Assembly: GCA_040275305.1 (NCBI GenBank)
Contig: JBEOJY010000052.1
Span: 1-53,219 of the forward strand
From: JBEOJY01 sp040275305
GTDB taxonomy: Bacteria > Pseudomonadota > Alphaproteobacteria > UBA9219
Direction of reading: 5' to 3'
Length of the DNA: 53,219 nucleotides
Both the position numbers and the translations under genes were made by a program. Below the pieces are notes generated by a model, which was not told where the DNA came from, searched no databases, and worked only from the letters and a program-made list of their open reading frames with translations. Shown piece by piece: positions 14,991-24,486 of this stretch; within the stretch, counting starts at the first letter, position 1, and each line of letters starts with the position of its first letter.

Positions 14991-15674
14991 ATGGACGCTC
15001 CTCTTGTCCTTAATATTCTGACTCCAGACGAGTTGCAGGTTACGTTGCGTGGGTTGGGGCGTGGCGCGCATGTTTTACAGATTGGCGCGATGGACGGAGT
15101 CGCGTTCGATCCTGTGCATGCGATGATCCGCGAGATGGGCTGGCGCGGCACGCTCGTCGAGCCGATTCCCGATATGTTCGACGCGCTGCGCGCCAATTAC
15201 GCAAGCGCAGAAGGGCTTTCGTTCGTTAACAAAGCGGTGACGACTTATGACGGCATGATTGAGATGACGCGGATAGATCCCAAGGCCGTTGAAGAGGCTG
15301 GGATTTCAAAAGAGGCGTTGGGGATCAGCACGACGATGCCGGATCGCGGCGTGCTGGTGAAAGCCGGAGGCGAGCTTAAGAGCATTCTTGAGAAATATAG
15401 ACGCACGCTTTCGGTGCCGTGTTGCACCATGGAAACCCTCTTGCGCGAACAAAAGATAGAGCGGGTCGATATGCTGGTGATCGATACCGAAGGCGCGGAC
15501 TGGATGATCTTACAGCAATTTCCCATCGAGCGTTATCGCCCCCGCATTATTTTCTTCGAGGTCGCGCATTTGACGCCTGCGGAGATGCAGGCGAGTTTTG
15601 CGCATCTGATGCAGGCTGGGTATGCGTTGCGTGTCGATCCTTCGCGCGAGAATATTTTGGCCGAGCGCAAATAG
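14991..15674 (+). CDS. FkbM-family methyltransferase, paralogue 1
   Basis: A predicted SAM-dependent methyltransferase of 227 residues. The glycine-rich motif HVLQIGAMDGVAFDP (27-41) and a following acidic LVEP match motifs I and II. The later VDMLVIDTEGADW is the FkbM hallmark (IDxEGxE/D). ATG 14991 is preferred over 14958 because GAGG precedes it at the right distance and it aligns with the paralogue. It is very similar to the protein at 16274-17002, and the two flank folK, so the pair arose by local duplication. FkbM enzymes typically O-methylate sugars or small molecules. The substrate here is unknown. Confidence 0.82.
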   Translation: MDAPLVLNILTPDELQVTLRGLGRGAHVLQIGAMDGVAFDPVHAMIREMGWRGTLVEPIPDMFDALRANYASAEGLSFVNKAVTTYDGMIEMTRIDPKAVEEAGISKEALGISTTMPDRGVLVKAGGELKSILEKYRRTLSVPCCTMETLLREQKIERVDMLVIDTEGADWMILQQFPIERYRPRIIFFEVAHLTPAEMQASFAHLMQAGYALRVDPSRENILAERK

Positions 15675-15743
15675 CCGTTTTTTCAGGCGATGGGGGGGGC
15701 GATAGGTGTTGCCATTTCTTGAGACAGGTTTCATCATGATGCG

Positions 15744-16280
15744 ATGAATAATTTTCCTGTTTCCGAAGGCGATAATGCGTCGTCGCGTTCTGCGCGTGCG
15801 CCCCAGCGGGTTGCGCTTGCGCTCGGCTCGAACATAGGGGATCGCGCGGCGACGTTGCGGGCGGCGTTCGAGGCGGTGCGTCCGTGGATTGCGGTTGAAG
15901 CGGTTTCTCCACTCTACGAGACTCCGGCGGCTTATGTCGTCGATCAGCCTTCGTTTTACAACGCTGCGTTGGTGGGAACGACGAATTTGCAGCCGTTGCC
16001 GTTGCTGTGGACATTAAAGAAGTTGGAGAGTGAACTTGGGCGCGTGCCGACTTTCCGGTACGGCCCGCGCGTCATTGATCTTGATCTGTTGCTGTATGGC
16101 CATGTGATTATGTCCTCTCCGGAATTGACGATTCCGCATCCGCGCATGGCCGAGCGGGAATTCGCGCTTCGCCCTTTAGCCGATATCGCGCCGAATTGGA
16201 TTCATCCGCAAACCAAGATGACCGTGTCGCAGATGCTTGAGGGCATTCCCGAATGTAGCGCAAGGAAATTATCATGTTAG
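15744..16280 (+). CDS. folK: 2-amino-4-hydroxy-6-hydroxymethyldihydropteridine pyrophosphokinase
   Basis: Catalyses the pyrophosphoryl transfer before dihydropteroate synthase in folate synthesis. The 178 residues contain the N-terminal ALALGSNIGDR (26-36), SPLYETPA with the following DQPSFYNAA, the acidic catalytic region RYGPRVIDLDLLLYG, and IPHPRMAEREFALRPLADIAP, all HPPK signatures. The usual partners folP and folB are not adjacent. Instead the gene sits between two FkbM-type methyltransferase genes. Its 3' end overlaps the start of the second by 7 bp, suggesting coupled translation. Confidence 0.95.
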   Translation: MNNFPVSEGDNASSRSARAPQRVALALGSNIGDRAATLRAAFEAVRPWIAVEAVSPLYETPAAYVVDQPSFYNAALVGTTNLQPLPLLWTLKKLESELGRVPTFRYGPRVIDLDLLLYGHVIMSSPELTIPHPRMAEREFALRPLADIAPNWIHPQTKMTVSQMLEGIPECSARKLSC

Positions 16281-17002
16281 CTTGTCTGAATGTGGAGGGT
16301 GACCCCTCCATGTCTTTTATGTTGCTGACTTTCGCGCCGCAGGAGTTGCCTTTGGCTTTGCGCAAGCTGGGGCAGGGCGCTCACGTCTTGCAGATCGGCG
16401 CGATGGATGGCGTCGCTTTCGATCCTGTGCACGCGCTGGTCCGGACTTTTGGTTGGCGCGGCGCGCTCGTGGAGCCGATGCCCGATATGTTTCAGGCATT
16501 GCAGAAGAATTATGCCGGTTGCGAAGGGCTGATTTTCATCAATAAGGCCGTCACAGAATATGATGGCGAGATCGAGATGACGCGGATTGATCCCCAGGCG
16601 ATTGCCGATGGGCTGTTGCCTGCGGGGGCTTTGGGCATCAGCACCATGATGCCGGATCGCGGCCTGATCGGAAATACTGCGGGGCGCATGAATGCGCAGG
16701 AAGCCGAGCTTGTCGAACGCTACAAGAGAGTGATCCGAGTTCCTTGCTGCACGATGGAGACTTTGCTGCGCGAGCAGAAGATTGAGCGCGTCGACGTTCT
16801 TGTGATCGACACGGAAGGCGCGGACTGGATGGTATTGCGGCAATTTCCAATTGATCGGTTTTGTCCGCGTGTCGTGTATATGGAGATTGATCACCTGCCC
16901 CAGAAAGAGAAGCTAGAGTGCTTCGCTTTCTTGAGCAAGGCGGGGTATCAGCTTCGCGTTGACGAGCTGCGCGAGAATCTGCTTGCGGAGCGCAACGTCT
17001 AA
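16274..17002 (+). CDS. FkbM-family methyltransferase, paralogue 2
   Basis: A 242-residue methyltransferase sharing long identical stretches with paralogue 1 (GAHVLQIGAMDGVAFDPVHA; CCTMETLLREQKIERVD; VIDTEGADWM). Compared with it, this copy has a small insertion after the GISTMMPDRG segment. Start choice: ATG 16274 has an excellent AGGA 7 bp upstream and overlaps folK. ATG 16310 aligns better with paralogue 1 and is preceded by GGAGGG, but that site lies in a hairpin. Either or both may be used. The 3' end overlaps that of the convergent ahpD by 4 bp. Confidence 0.82.
   Translation: MLACLNVEGDPSMSFMLLTFAPQELPLALRKLGQGAHVLQIGAMDGVAFDPVHALVRTFGWRGALVEPMPDMFQALQKNYAGCEGLIFINKAVTEYDGEIEMTRIDPQAIADGLLPAGALGISTMMPDRGLIGNTAGRMNAQEAELVERYKRVIRVPCCTMETLLREQKIERVDVLVIDTEGADWMVLRQFPIDRFCPRVVYMEIDHLPQKEKLECFAFLSKAGYQLRVDELRENLLAERNV
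16294..16309 (+). promoter_or_regulatory. Hairpin GGAGGGTGACCCCTCC covering the ribosome site of an internal start
   Basis: The GGAGGG arm (a Shine-Dalgarno-like sequence) pairs with CCCTCC directly before ATG 16310. It could block initiation there unless ribosomes starting at 16274 open it. It also encodes residues of the longer form. Confidence 0.4.
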
Positions 17003-17547
17003 TATTGCGCGAGGAACAGGGCTTGCGCGGTGGCCGAGATCACGGACGCGATGCGCACGGCGGACTGTACCGCTGTCTTGGTCACGCCTTGCTTTTCGAT
17101 TTCATGCGCGTGCGCTTGCATGCATTTGCCGCAGCCGTTGATGGCGGAAACGGCGAGGCTCATCAGCTCGAAATCGGTTTTCGCAATGCCGGGGTTGCCG
17201 ATGATGGTCATGCGCAATCTGGCGGGCATTTTTGTGAGTTCTTCGTCTTCCACGAGATGCGTGAAGCGGTAATACACGTTGTTCATGGACATGATGGTCG
17301 CGGCGGCTTTGGCGGCGTTGACGTGGGCTTCGTCGATCTTGTCTCTCAAATGCCCTTTGATGGCGGAGATCAGCTCGTGATTGCGCGTGGCGTAGGCCGA
17401 AGCTAGCGCGATGGCCGCGATTTGATGGTCTTGCAGATCCGTCGCGCCTTCGGTCGTCAGAACGCTCGATAGGTTCAAGCGGATATCTTTGCCGTAATCA
17501 GGAATGGCAGCGATCAGGTCATCGAGAGAAGTCAGCGTTTCGGCCAT
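16999..17547 (-). CDS. ahpD: Alkyl hydroperoxide reductase AhpD
   Basis: A CMD-family disulfide reductase that recycles the peroxiredoxin AhpC. The 182 residues carry the active-site C139-G-K-C142 and H146 (CGKCMQAHAHE), the same Cys-x2-Cys-x3-His arrangement as mycobacterial AhpD. The start at 17547 has AAGGA 9 bp upstream; the open frame beyond it overlaps ahpC and is not real. It lies 82 bp downstream of ahpC on the same strand, so the pair forms an operon under divergent oxyR. Confidence 0.95.
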   Translation of the reverse strand: MAETLTSLDDLIAAIPDYGKDIRLNLSSVLTTEGATDLQDHQIAAIALASAYATRNHELISAIKGHLRDKIDEAHVNAAKAAATIMSMNNVYYRFTHLVEDEELTKMPARLRMTIIGNPGIAKTDFELMSLAVSAINGCGKCMQAHAHEIEKQGVTKTAVQSAVRIASVISATAQALFLAQY

Positions 17548-17629
17548 GTCTTGTTTTCCTTGTCTATTTTTTGAAGAAACCGTCCGGAAGCGATAGACCT
17601 CCGGATGGTTTCCATCTGTAGCGCTTGCG

Positions 17630-18169
17630 TTACGCGACTTTGATCGTGTTTTCGCCTTTTTGCCAGTTGCAGGGGCACAACTCGTCCGTTTGGAGGGCGT
17701 CAAGCACGCGCAAGACTTCCTTCACGTTGCGGCCTACGCTCAAGTCGGTCACCATCGAAAAGCGAATGACGCCTTGTGGATCGACGATGAAGGTCGCGCG
17801 TTGCGCTACGCCTTCGTTCGGGTCCAGGATTCCGAGCGAGGCCGACAGTTCATGCTTGATGTCGGCGAGCATCGGGAACGGAAGATCCTTTAGATCCTTG
17901 TGGTTCTGACGCCATGCCAGATGCACGAACTCGGTATCGATGCTGGCGCCGAGGACTTGCGCGTCGCGTTCCGCAAACTGCTTGGCCATCTTGCCGAATT
18001 CCGCGATTTCGGTCGGGCAGACGAAGGTAAAGTCCTTGGGCCAGAAGAACACGACGAGCCATTTGCCTTTGTAGGACTCGTTGGTGATTTCCTTGAAGGC
18101 GTTCGCGATGTCCGTTGAGACGGTGGCTTTGAGCTTGAAAGCTGGAAATTTTTGGCCGACGGTGAGCAT
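17630..18169 (-). CDS. ahpC: Peroxiredoxin, AhpC type (2-Cys)
   Basis: Reduces hydrogen peroxide, organic peroxides and peroxynitrite. The 179 residues have the peroxidatic C51 in FTFVCPTEI (47-55) and candidate resolving cysteines C165 and C167 in DELCPCNW. The Cys-Pro-Cys near the C-terminus is typical of the AhpC subgroup that is paired with AhpD rather than AhpF. The start at 18169 follows the divergent promoter region; a long open frame upstream on this strand is antisense to oxyR and was ignored. First gene of the ahpC-ahpD operon. Confidence 0.96.
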   Translation of the reverse strand: MLTVGQKFPAFKLKATVSTDIANAFKEITNESYKGKWLVVFFWPKDFTFVCPTEIAEFGKMAKQFAERDAQVLGASIDTEFVHLAWRQNHKDLKDLPFPMLADIKHELSASLGILDPNEGVAQRATFIVDPQGVIRFSMVTDLSVGRNVKEVLRVLDALQTDELCPCNWQKGENTIKVA

Positions 18170-18258
18170 GGTAGGACTCCTGTATGGGATAGTCGTTGAC
18201 GGTACTGAATACGACGCGACCGCGTCGACAGGACAGACTATGCGCCTGTTTTGCGAAT

Positions 18259-18276
18259 AAACAAAATATATTGTTT
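18259..18276. promoter_or_regulatory. Inverted repeat AAACAA-N6-TTGTTT between ahpC and oxyR
   Basis: Perfect 6-bp arms in the AT-rich divergent promoter region. A candidate site for OxyR, which as a LysR-type tetramer contacts several such dyads. Confidence 0.5.
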
Positions 18277-18286
18277 TTATCAATAT

Positions 18287-18303
18287 GTTTGATATCATCA
18301 AAC
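18287..18303. promoter_or_regulatory. Inverted repeat GTTTGAT-N3-ATCAAAC at the oxyR start
   Basis: Perfect 7-bp arms ending 1 bp before the oxyR ATG, a place suited to autorepression by OxyR. Found by eye, with no footprint evidence. Confidence 0.5.
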
Positions 18304-18304
18304 T

Positions 18305-19207
18305 ATGAACCTGCGCGATCTTGAATATATCGTTGCTATTGCGGAGCTTGGAAGCCTGCGCCGCGCGGCGGAGTCTTGCCATGTCAGCCCTTCGACGCTC
18401 AGTATCCAGCTTGGCAAGCTTGAGGCCAGTTTGGGCGTTACGCTGTTCGAGCGCTCGCGCAAGCGCGTGGCGCCGACTTCGGCGGGGCATGAGATCATCG
18501 CGCTGGCGCGGGATATCGTGCGGCAGAGTCGCCGATTGATGGAGGTGGCGCGCGAGGGACGCGATCCGATGGGCGGCGTGTTGCGGCTTGGCGCGTTTCC
18601 GACGTTGGCGCCCTATTACCTTCCGGTGGCAGTGCCCGCTATCAGCCGGGCTTTTCCGAAGCTCACCTTGCGGTTGGTCGAGGACAAGACGGCGCGGCTC
18701 GAAGAGAAGCTTCGACGGCACGAGCTGGATGCCGCGTTGTTGGCGTTGCCGATTCTGGCGGAGGATTTCGTTGCTGCGCCTCTTTTTGACGATCCGTTTT
18801 TTTTGGCTTGCCCGGATAAGCATCCTTTCGCGCGACGCGCTTCGATCCGCATGGGCGATCTTGACGGCGAAACCCTGATGCTGCTTGAGGACGGGCATTG
18901 TCTGCGCGATCAGGCGCTGGCGGTCTGCCACCGCAACCGCGCGGCGGAGGATCAAGAATTTCGCGCGACGAGCCTTGAGACTTTGCGGCAGATGGTGGCT
19001 TCCGGCGCGGGGATTACGTTGATGCCGGGCTTGGCCTTGCTGCCGACAGCGGGGCTTGCCTATGTGCCGTTCGCCAAAAAAGATAATCCTCACCGCACCA
19101 TCGGGCTTGTATGGCGGCGCAGCGGCGCGCGCCAGAAGCTTATGGACGCATTGGTTGAAGCGTTGCGCACATGCAATAGGGGGCTTGCTCGCAGGGGGAC
19201 GATGTGA
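18305..19207 (+). CDS. oxyR: Hydrogen peroxide-sensing LysR-type regulator OxyR
   Basis: A redox-switch activator of peroxide defence. The 300 residues have the LysR helix-turn-helix (about 16-45, GSLRRAAESCHVSPSTLSIQ) and an effector domain with the two redox cysteines C199 and C208 (EDGHCLRDQALAVC), at the same residue numbers as the disulfide pair of E. coli OxyR. It is divergent from ahpC-ahpD across a 135-bp promoter with two inverted repeats, so control of that operon is very likely. Its stop overlaps the GTG start of hemD by 4 bp, linking peroxide sensing to the heme gene cluster. Confidence 0.96.
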   Translation: MNLRDLEYIVAIAELGSLRRAAESCHVSPSTLSIQLGKLEASLGVTLFERSRKRVAPTSAGHEIIALARDIVRQSRRLMEVAREGRDPMGGVLRLGAFPTLAPYYLPVAVPAISRAFPKLTLRLVEDKTARLEEKLRRHELDAALLALPILAEDFVAAPLFDDPFFLACPDKHPFARRASIRMGDLDGETLMLLEDGHCLRDQALAVCHRNRAAEDQEFRATSLETLRQMVASGAGITLMPGLALLPTAGLAYVPFAKKDNPHRTIGLVWRRSGARQKLMDALVEALRTCNRGLARRGTM

Positions 19208-19929
19208 CGGATGTGTTGTTGACACGGCCTCGCGAGGCGTCGGCGCGATTGGCGGCGCGGCTTGGGCCGATGGGCTATCGTTGCGTGATCGCGCCGTTGC
19301 TTGAGATCGCGCCGTTGCATTCGTCTTGTCCTGATCTTGCCGATTTGCGCGCGGTGATGGCGACGAGCGCCCATGCGTTTGAAGGCGCAGCTTTGCTGGA
19401 CAGCATCAAATCCTTGCCATGCTATTGCGTCGGCTCCGCGACTGCGGAGAAAGCTCGCGCGGCGGGATTTCGTCAGGTGCGCGACGCGCAGGGGGACGGG
19501 GCCGCGCTTGCGGCGGCGATGGCGGAGGGGGGGGGGATTCGTTCCGGCGAAGCCGTGCTGCATTTGGCCGGGCGCGATGCGCACGAGGCGGCCGTTTCGA
19601 TGCTGACGGCGCAAGGCGTCGTGGTCAGGCCGTGGGTCGTCTATGAAGCTCGCGCGGCGCAGGGGTTGCCGGAGGCCGCGCTTGCCGCGTTGCGCGGGGA
19701 GTGGGACGGCGCTGTTTTGCTTTTTTCGACGCGGACTGCCTTGATTTTCGCGGATAAGGCGGCGCGTTATGATTTGGGGCTTGTTTGCGCAAGATCGCTT
19801 GCGATTGGGATCAGCAAGGCGGCCATCGCGCCTGTGGAGTCTTTGCGTTGGCGCGGCGTTTCGTGGGCCGCGCAACCGACCGAGGAGGGCGTCGTCGCGA
19901 GGTTGCGCGAGAGAGCGGTTTGCGCGTAG
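19204..19929 (+). CDS. hemD: Uroporphyrinogen-III synthase
   Basis: Closes hydroxymethylbilane with inversion of ring D in heme synthesis. The protein has 241 residues from GTG. HemD is poorly conserved, but the N-terminal LLTRPREASARLAARL, the two alternating alpha/beta lobes, and PTEEGVVARLRE near the C-terminus are characteristic. Context supports the call: the mitofilin-like and HemY genes that follow are its usual partners in alphaproteobacteria. The usual upstream neighbour hemC is missing; oxyR takes its place and overlaps by 4 bp. Confidence 0.88.
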   Translation: MTDVLLTRPREASARLAARLGPMGYRCVIAPLLEIAPLHSSCPDLADLRAVMATSAHAFEGAALLDSIKSLPCYCVGSATAEKARAAGFRQVRDAQGDGAALAAAMAEGGGIRSGEAVLHLAGRDAHEAAVSMLTAQGVVVRPWVVYEARAAQGLPEAALAALRGEWDGAVLLFSTRTALIFADKAARYDLGLVCARSLAIGISKAAIAPVESLRWRGVSWAAQPTEEGVVARLRERAVCA

Positions 19930-19985
19930 GATAAAAAGTAAGCCAATCTTTTGCGATGCGTCCAGCGACAACGGGGCTTTATCCT

Positions 19986-21065
19986 ATGCCTGAAGATACG
20001 CAACCTGTTTCGGAATCTTTATCCGTTGAATCGGCAAAGACTTGCCCTGTTGAACAATCAAGGCCTTGCGGCAGGGCGTTGTTGAAGAAAATCGCGCTAT
20101 TGCTCGCGTTGGTTCTCGTTGTGGGCGGCGGGTGGCGCGTTTGGCATTTCGCGCACAAGGAGCGCGGTATCGTTTTCGACAACGCCGATCATGTGGTCAC
20201 GGAATCCTTACTGGGAGAAATTTTGGTTCCGCTGGTCGCGCGAGTTGAGAAGCTGGAGCGTTTCGCGCAGGAATTTCCGGCGCAGGGCGCTGGCGCAACG
20301 GGTCGCTTGGTTCGCGATGATAGGGATGAAACGAGCAACAGCAAAACGGAGACTCGCAGAGATGCGACTTTGCGCGAGGAGCTTGGCCAGTCCCGCAAGG
20401 ATATCGCGGCGATGGCGGCGGAGATCAAGACCTTGAAGGAAAGCTTGCGGCAGACCGGAGATTCAGCCGTTCGGTCGCAGCATGAGTTCAGGAAACTTAT
20501 GGCTTCGGCTATGGCGTTGATGCGGCTGCGCGAGAAGGCGGTTGCGGGTTATTCCTTTTCTCAAGAGCTTTCCGTAGCGCGACGTTTCTTTATGGATACG
20601 TCTTGGGAGCAAGCGCAGGCGGTGCTGATGGAGCTTGACTCCTATGCGGCGCAAGGCGTGCCCTCACTGGAGGCTTTAAGGGGGCAGCTTGTCGGTTTGA
20701 GTGGCCCGGCCATTCATGCCATCGAGACGGCGCAAGCGCAGACCTGGTGGCAGCGCGTTCTTGCCGCGCTGCAAGGGCTGGTTTCGATCAGAAGCGAGCA
20801 GGGAGGGATTGCGGCAGGCGCGCTTGAACGCGTGGATGCTGCGCTGGCATCCGGCGATGTGAGTAAAGCGTATACAGAAATCATGGCGCTTGAGCCTGCG
20901 GCACAGGATGTTTTGCGCGATTGGAGTGGACTCTTTCTGGCGCGTGTGGCGGTGGATCGGGCGATTGAAAAACTTATTGCGTTGTCGCTGGAAGACAGAC
21001 TGAAGGAGAAAGAGGCGGTAAAGCCGAAGGGCGGGGAGGCGGATGATTCCGTTGATGCGCCGTGA
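19986..21065 (+). CDS. Mitofilin-like inner-membrane protein (COG4223-type)
   Basis: A single-pass membrane protein of 359 residues: a short cytoplasmic N-terminus, one transmembrane helix (about 33-52, KKIALLLALVLVVGGGW), then a long periplasmic helical part with coiled-coil character and a folded C-terminal domain. Proteins of this form between hemD and hemY in alphaproteobacteria are related to mitochondrial Mic60, which shapes inner membranes. ATG 19986 has GGGG about 10 bp upstream; ATG 19956 has nothing recognisable. It overlaps hemY (GTGA). Not to be taken as a HemX methyltransferase. Confidence 0.82.
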   Translation: MPEDTQPVSESLSVESAKTCPVEQSRPCGRALLKKIALLLALVLVVGGGWRVWHFAHKERGIVFDNADHVVTESLLGEILVPLVARVEKLERFAQEFPAQGAGATGRLVRDDRDETSNSKTETRRDATLREELGQSRKDIAAMAAEIKTLKESLRQTGDSAVRSQHEFRKLMASAMALMRLREKAVAGYSFSQELSVARRFFMDTSWEQAQAVLMELDSYAAQGVPSLEALRGQLVGLSGPAIHAIETAQAQTWWQRVLAALQGLVSIRSEQGGIAAGALERVDAALASGDVSKAYTEIMALEPAAQDVLRDWSGLFLARVAVDRAIEKLIALSLEDRLKEKEAVKPKGGEADDSVDAP

Positions 21066-22414
21066 GGCGGCTGTTCTTTTTTCTCTTGCGCTTGGCCGTT
21101 TTGGTCGCGCTGGCGGTGTGGCTGGCGGACAGACCGGGGACGGCGCGGATTGTCTGGCACGGATATATTGTTGAGACATCGGCGGCGGCGCTTGGGCTTG
21201 TCGCGCTTGCGGTCGGCGTCGCGCTCTACCTTGCGTTTCGGTTGTGGCATTTGATGCGGCATGGGCCTGAGCTTTGGGCGATGGGACGCAGGATCCGGAA
21301 GCTTAAGAAGGGGCAACACGATTTGGAGCGCGGTTTAGTCGCGATCGCAAGCGGCGATGCGGCGGAGGCCGGACGGCTCGCGGTTTCGGCGCGGCGCAAG
21401 CTTGGCGTGACGACGGCAACGCAGTGGCTGCAGGCGCAGGCGGCGCAGATGGCTGGCGACAGGCGCGCGGCGCAGGATATCTTTCAGGCATTGTCGGAGA
21501 AAGGCGAGAGCGCGGCGCTTGGCTATCGTGGCTTGATTATGGAAGCGCGGCGGCGTGGCGATTATTCTGAAGCCTCGCGGCTGGTCGATCAGCTGGGCGC
21601 GGCGAAGCCTGCGCTGCCATGGCTTGGACTTGCGCGATTTGAGACAGCGGCGCGGCAACAGGATTGGAGCGGCGCGAAGACCGCTCTTGCCGAGGCTTCG
21701 CGTTCGGGGCTGTTGGCTCCTGCGCGGCGCAAGACGTTGCATGCGGCGTTGCTGGTGGCGAGTTCGCAAGAGGAAGCGCGTTCGGGCAGGCGCGATAGGG
21801 CGTTGCAGGATGCGGAGGCCGCGCAGCGCGAGGCGCCGGGGTGGTTGCCTGCGGTCATTAATCTGGCCCAGCGTCAGGCGGAGGCTGGTCATCGACGCGC
21901 GGCCTTGCGCACGGTCGAGAAGAACTGGGCGCGCGCGCAGCATCCACAGTTGGCGACGGTCGCGCACGCGCAACATGATCGCGCGCTTGAAGCCTATCGC
22001 CAGATTGTTTCGATCGTCGGATCTTCCGGCGCTGCGTCGCCCGTTAGCAGGATGGTTTTGGGAGAGGCGGCCTTGTGCGCGAGTTTATGGGGCGAAGCGC
22101 GGAGGCATTTCATGGCGCTGGTCGGACAAGCACAGGCGACGCGCGAGACTTATCGTTTGTTGGCGCGGCTTGAGCGGCGCGAGCACGGCGACGAAGCGGC
22201 GGCATTGCAGTGGCTGGCCAAGGCGGCCGACGCGATGCCGGATGCCGTGTGGATTTGTCGCGCGTGTGGCGGCACACATGAGAAGTGGCAGGCGGTGTGC
22301 ACACACTGTCATAATTTCGGCGGCGTGGAATGGAGAACGCCGGGCGTGAGCCGCGTGAAGGAACTGGGTGCGGCGCTTGAGGAAGAAGGCGTGGGGACGT
22401 TGGCGTTGACATGA
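21062..22414 (+). CDS. hemY: HemY-like TPR membrane protein with C-terminal zinc ribbon
   Basis: A protein of 450 residues. Two N-terminal membrane helices (about 5-22 and 38-60) anchor a TPR-type helical repeat domain. The C-terminus ends in a four-cysteine zinc-ribbon-like motif, WICRACGGTHEKW followed by CTHCHNFGGVEW, which is common in alphaproteobacterial HemY and comparable to the rubredoxin-like ribbon of LapB. It is a scaffold near heme synthesis, not the Gram-positive protoporphyrinogen oxidase of the same name. The GTG start overlaps the previous stop. Its own stop overlaps the next gene by 4 bp. Confidence 0.87.
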   Translation: MRRLFFFLLRLAVLVALAVWLADRPGTARIVWHGYIVETSAAALGLVALAVGVALYLAFRLWHLMRHGPELWAMGRRIRKLKKGQHDLERGLVAIASGDAAEAGRLAVSARRKLGVTTATQWLQAQAAQMAGDRRAAQDIFQALSEKGESAALGYRGLIMEARRRGDYSEASRLVDQLGAAKPALPWLGLARFETAARQQDWSGAKTALAEASRSGLLAPARRKTLHAALLVASSQEEARSGRRDRALQDAEAAQREAPGWLPAVINLAQRQAEAGHRRAALRTVEKNWARAQHPQLATVAHAQHDRALEAYRQIVSIVGSSGAASPVSRMVLGEAALCASLWGEARRHFMALVGQAQATRETYRLLARLERREHGDEAAALQWLAKAADAMPDAVWICRACGGTHEKWQAVCTHCHNFGGVEWRTPGVSRVKELGAALEEEGVGTLALT

Positions 22415-23022
22415 CGATGCTTCAGCCGCTTGCGGTATTTGATTTCGACGACACTTTGATCGAGGGGGACAGCCTGTGGGCGTTTTTGTCCTATGCGGGC
22501 GGCGGGGAGTTTAGCCTGCTGACGGCGTTCGCGGAAGCGAATGCGCGGCTTGTGCTTGATCGTTTGCGGGGGGAAGCCGCGCGGCGTCATGTGTCGCCAC
22601 GCACACTTTTGAAAGAGCATTTGTTGCGACGTTTGATCGCGGGGAAATCCTGCGATTCTCTTGGTCCGGCCGTCGAGCGTTTACGTTGTTGGCGCAAGTG
22701 GAAGGAGCCGTTACGGCAGGCTTTGCTTGACCATCATGCCAAGGGGCATCAGGTTGTTATCGCGAGCGGTTCGCTCAGCCTTTACATGCCGCGTATGATC
22801 GACGACCTTCCTTATCACGCGCTGATTTGTTCCGATGTGGCCGTAGTGGATGGCATTGTTGAGGGATCCATGCCCAACGGTAATTGCGTGCGCGAGCGCA
22901 AGGCTGAGCGCGTTGCCGTTTATATGCGCAAGCATGGGCCGTTCGGCGAAAGCTGGGGTTACGGCAACGCGCCGCACGACTTGCCGATGATGGAACTCAT
23001 GACACACCGCGTGGTGGTGTAA
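22411..23022 (+). CDS. HAD-superfamily phosphatase, SerB-like (HAD-IB)
   Basis: A small soluble phosphatase of 203 residues. Motif I is DFDDT (11-15) with nucleophile D11 and acid D13; motif II is the serine in VVIASGSLSLY; the later GYGNAPHDLPMM supplies the metal-binding acid. The helical cap between motif I and II is that of the SerB/phosphoserine-phosphatase-like class. Substrates could be phosphoserine, glycerol phosphate or a lipid phosphate. It is the last gene of the oxyR-hemD run and is followed by a repeat. Confidence 0.85.
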   Translation: MTMLQPLAVFDFDDTLIEGDSLWAFLSYAGGGEFSLLTAFAEANARLVLDRLRGEAARRHVSPRTLLKEHLLRRLIAGKSCDSLGPAVERLRCWRKWKEPLRQALLDHHAKGHQVVIASGSLSLYMPRMIDDLPYHALICSDVAVVDGIVEGSMPNGNCVRERKAERVAVYMRKHGPFGESWGYGNAPHDLPMMELMTHRVVV

Positions 23023-23035
23023 GTTTCTGTTTAGC

Positions 23036-23193
23036 GGAAAGGGCCGTCATCGCGAGCCCCCTCTTGGGGGCGACCTGTCCGCCATAGTTGCGTAGCAACG
23101 ACGGCGGAAGCAATCCAGAATCCCACAGGACACCCTCACCGACTCTGGATCGCCTAAGTCGCCTGCGGCTCCTCGCGATTGACGCTTAGGGAA
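23036..23193. repeat. Dispersed repeat core (CGTCATCGCGAG type)
   Basis: Begins GGAAAGGGCCGTCATCGCGAG, contains GACCTGTCCGCCATAGTTGC as at the left window edge, and closes with the inverted counterpart CTCGCGATTGACGC. It lies between the HAD gene and recA, both reading toward it. Confidence 0.8.
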
Positions 23194-23242
23194 GGCCTTC
23201 CTTACGCAGTCTTCAATTATACCATCGCTTGGTAGGTTCTGT

Positions 23243-24355
<1,113 letters not shown>

Positions 24356-24471
24356 GGGATACTCCTTGGAATCGAGAGAAAGTTATGCGGAACGAATACA
24401 GGGATATCTGCGAAAATCTGTTTACAGTTTGTTCTTATGGTTCTTATGCATGATCTTGCGGCGGTTCGCAA

Positions 24472-24486
24472 GTTCTTATTTTGTTC
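24472..24486. promoter_or_regulatory. SOS (LexA) box GTTC-N7-GTTC upstream of recA
   Basis: GTTCTTATTTTGTTC matches the alphaproteobacterial LexA direct-repeat consensus exactly and lies 117 bp upstream of the recA start. Further GTTC copies at 24431 and 24440 have a 5-bp spacing and do not fit the rule. Confidence 0.75.

Noticed and set aside
18170..19225. Long N-terminal extension of the ahpC frame across oxyR
   Set aside because: The frame stays open by chance antisense to oxyR. Real AhpC starts at 18169 and has full family length.
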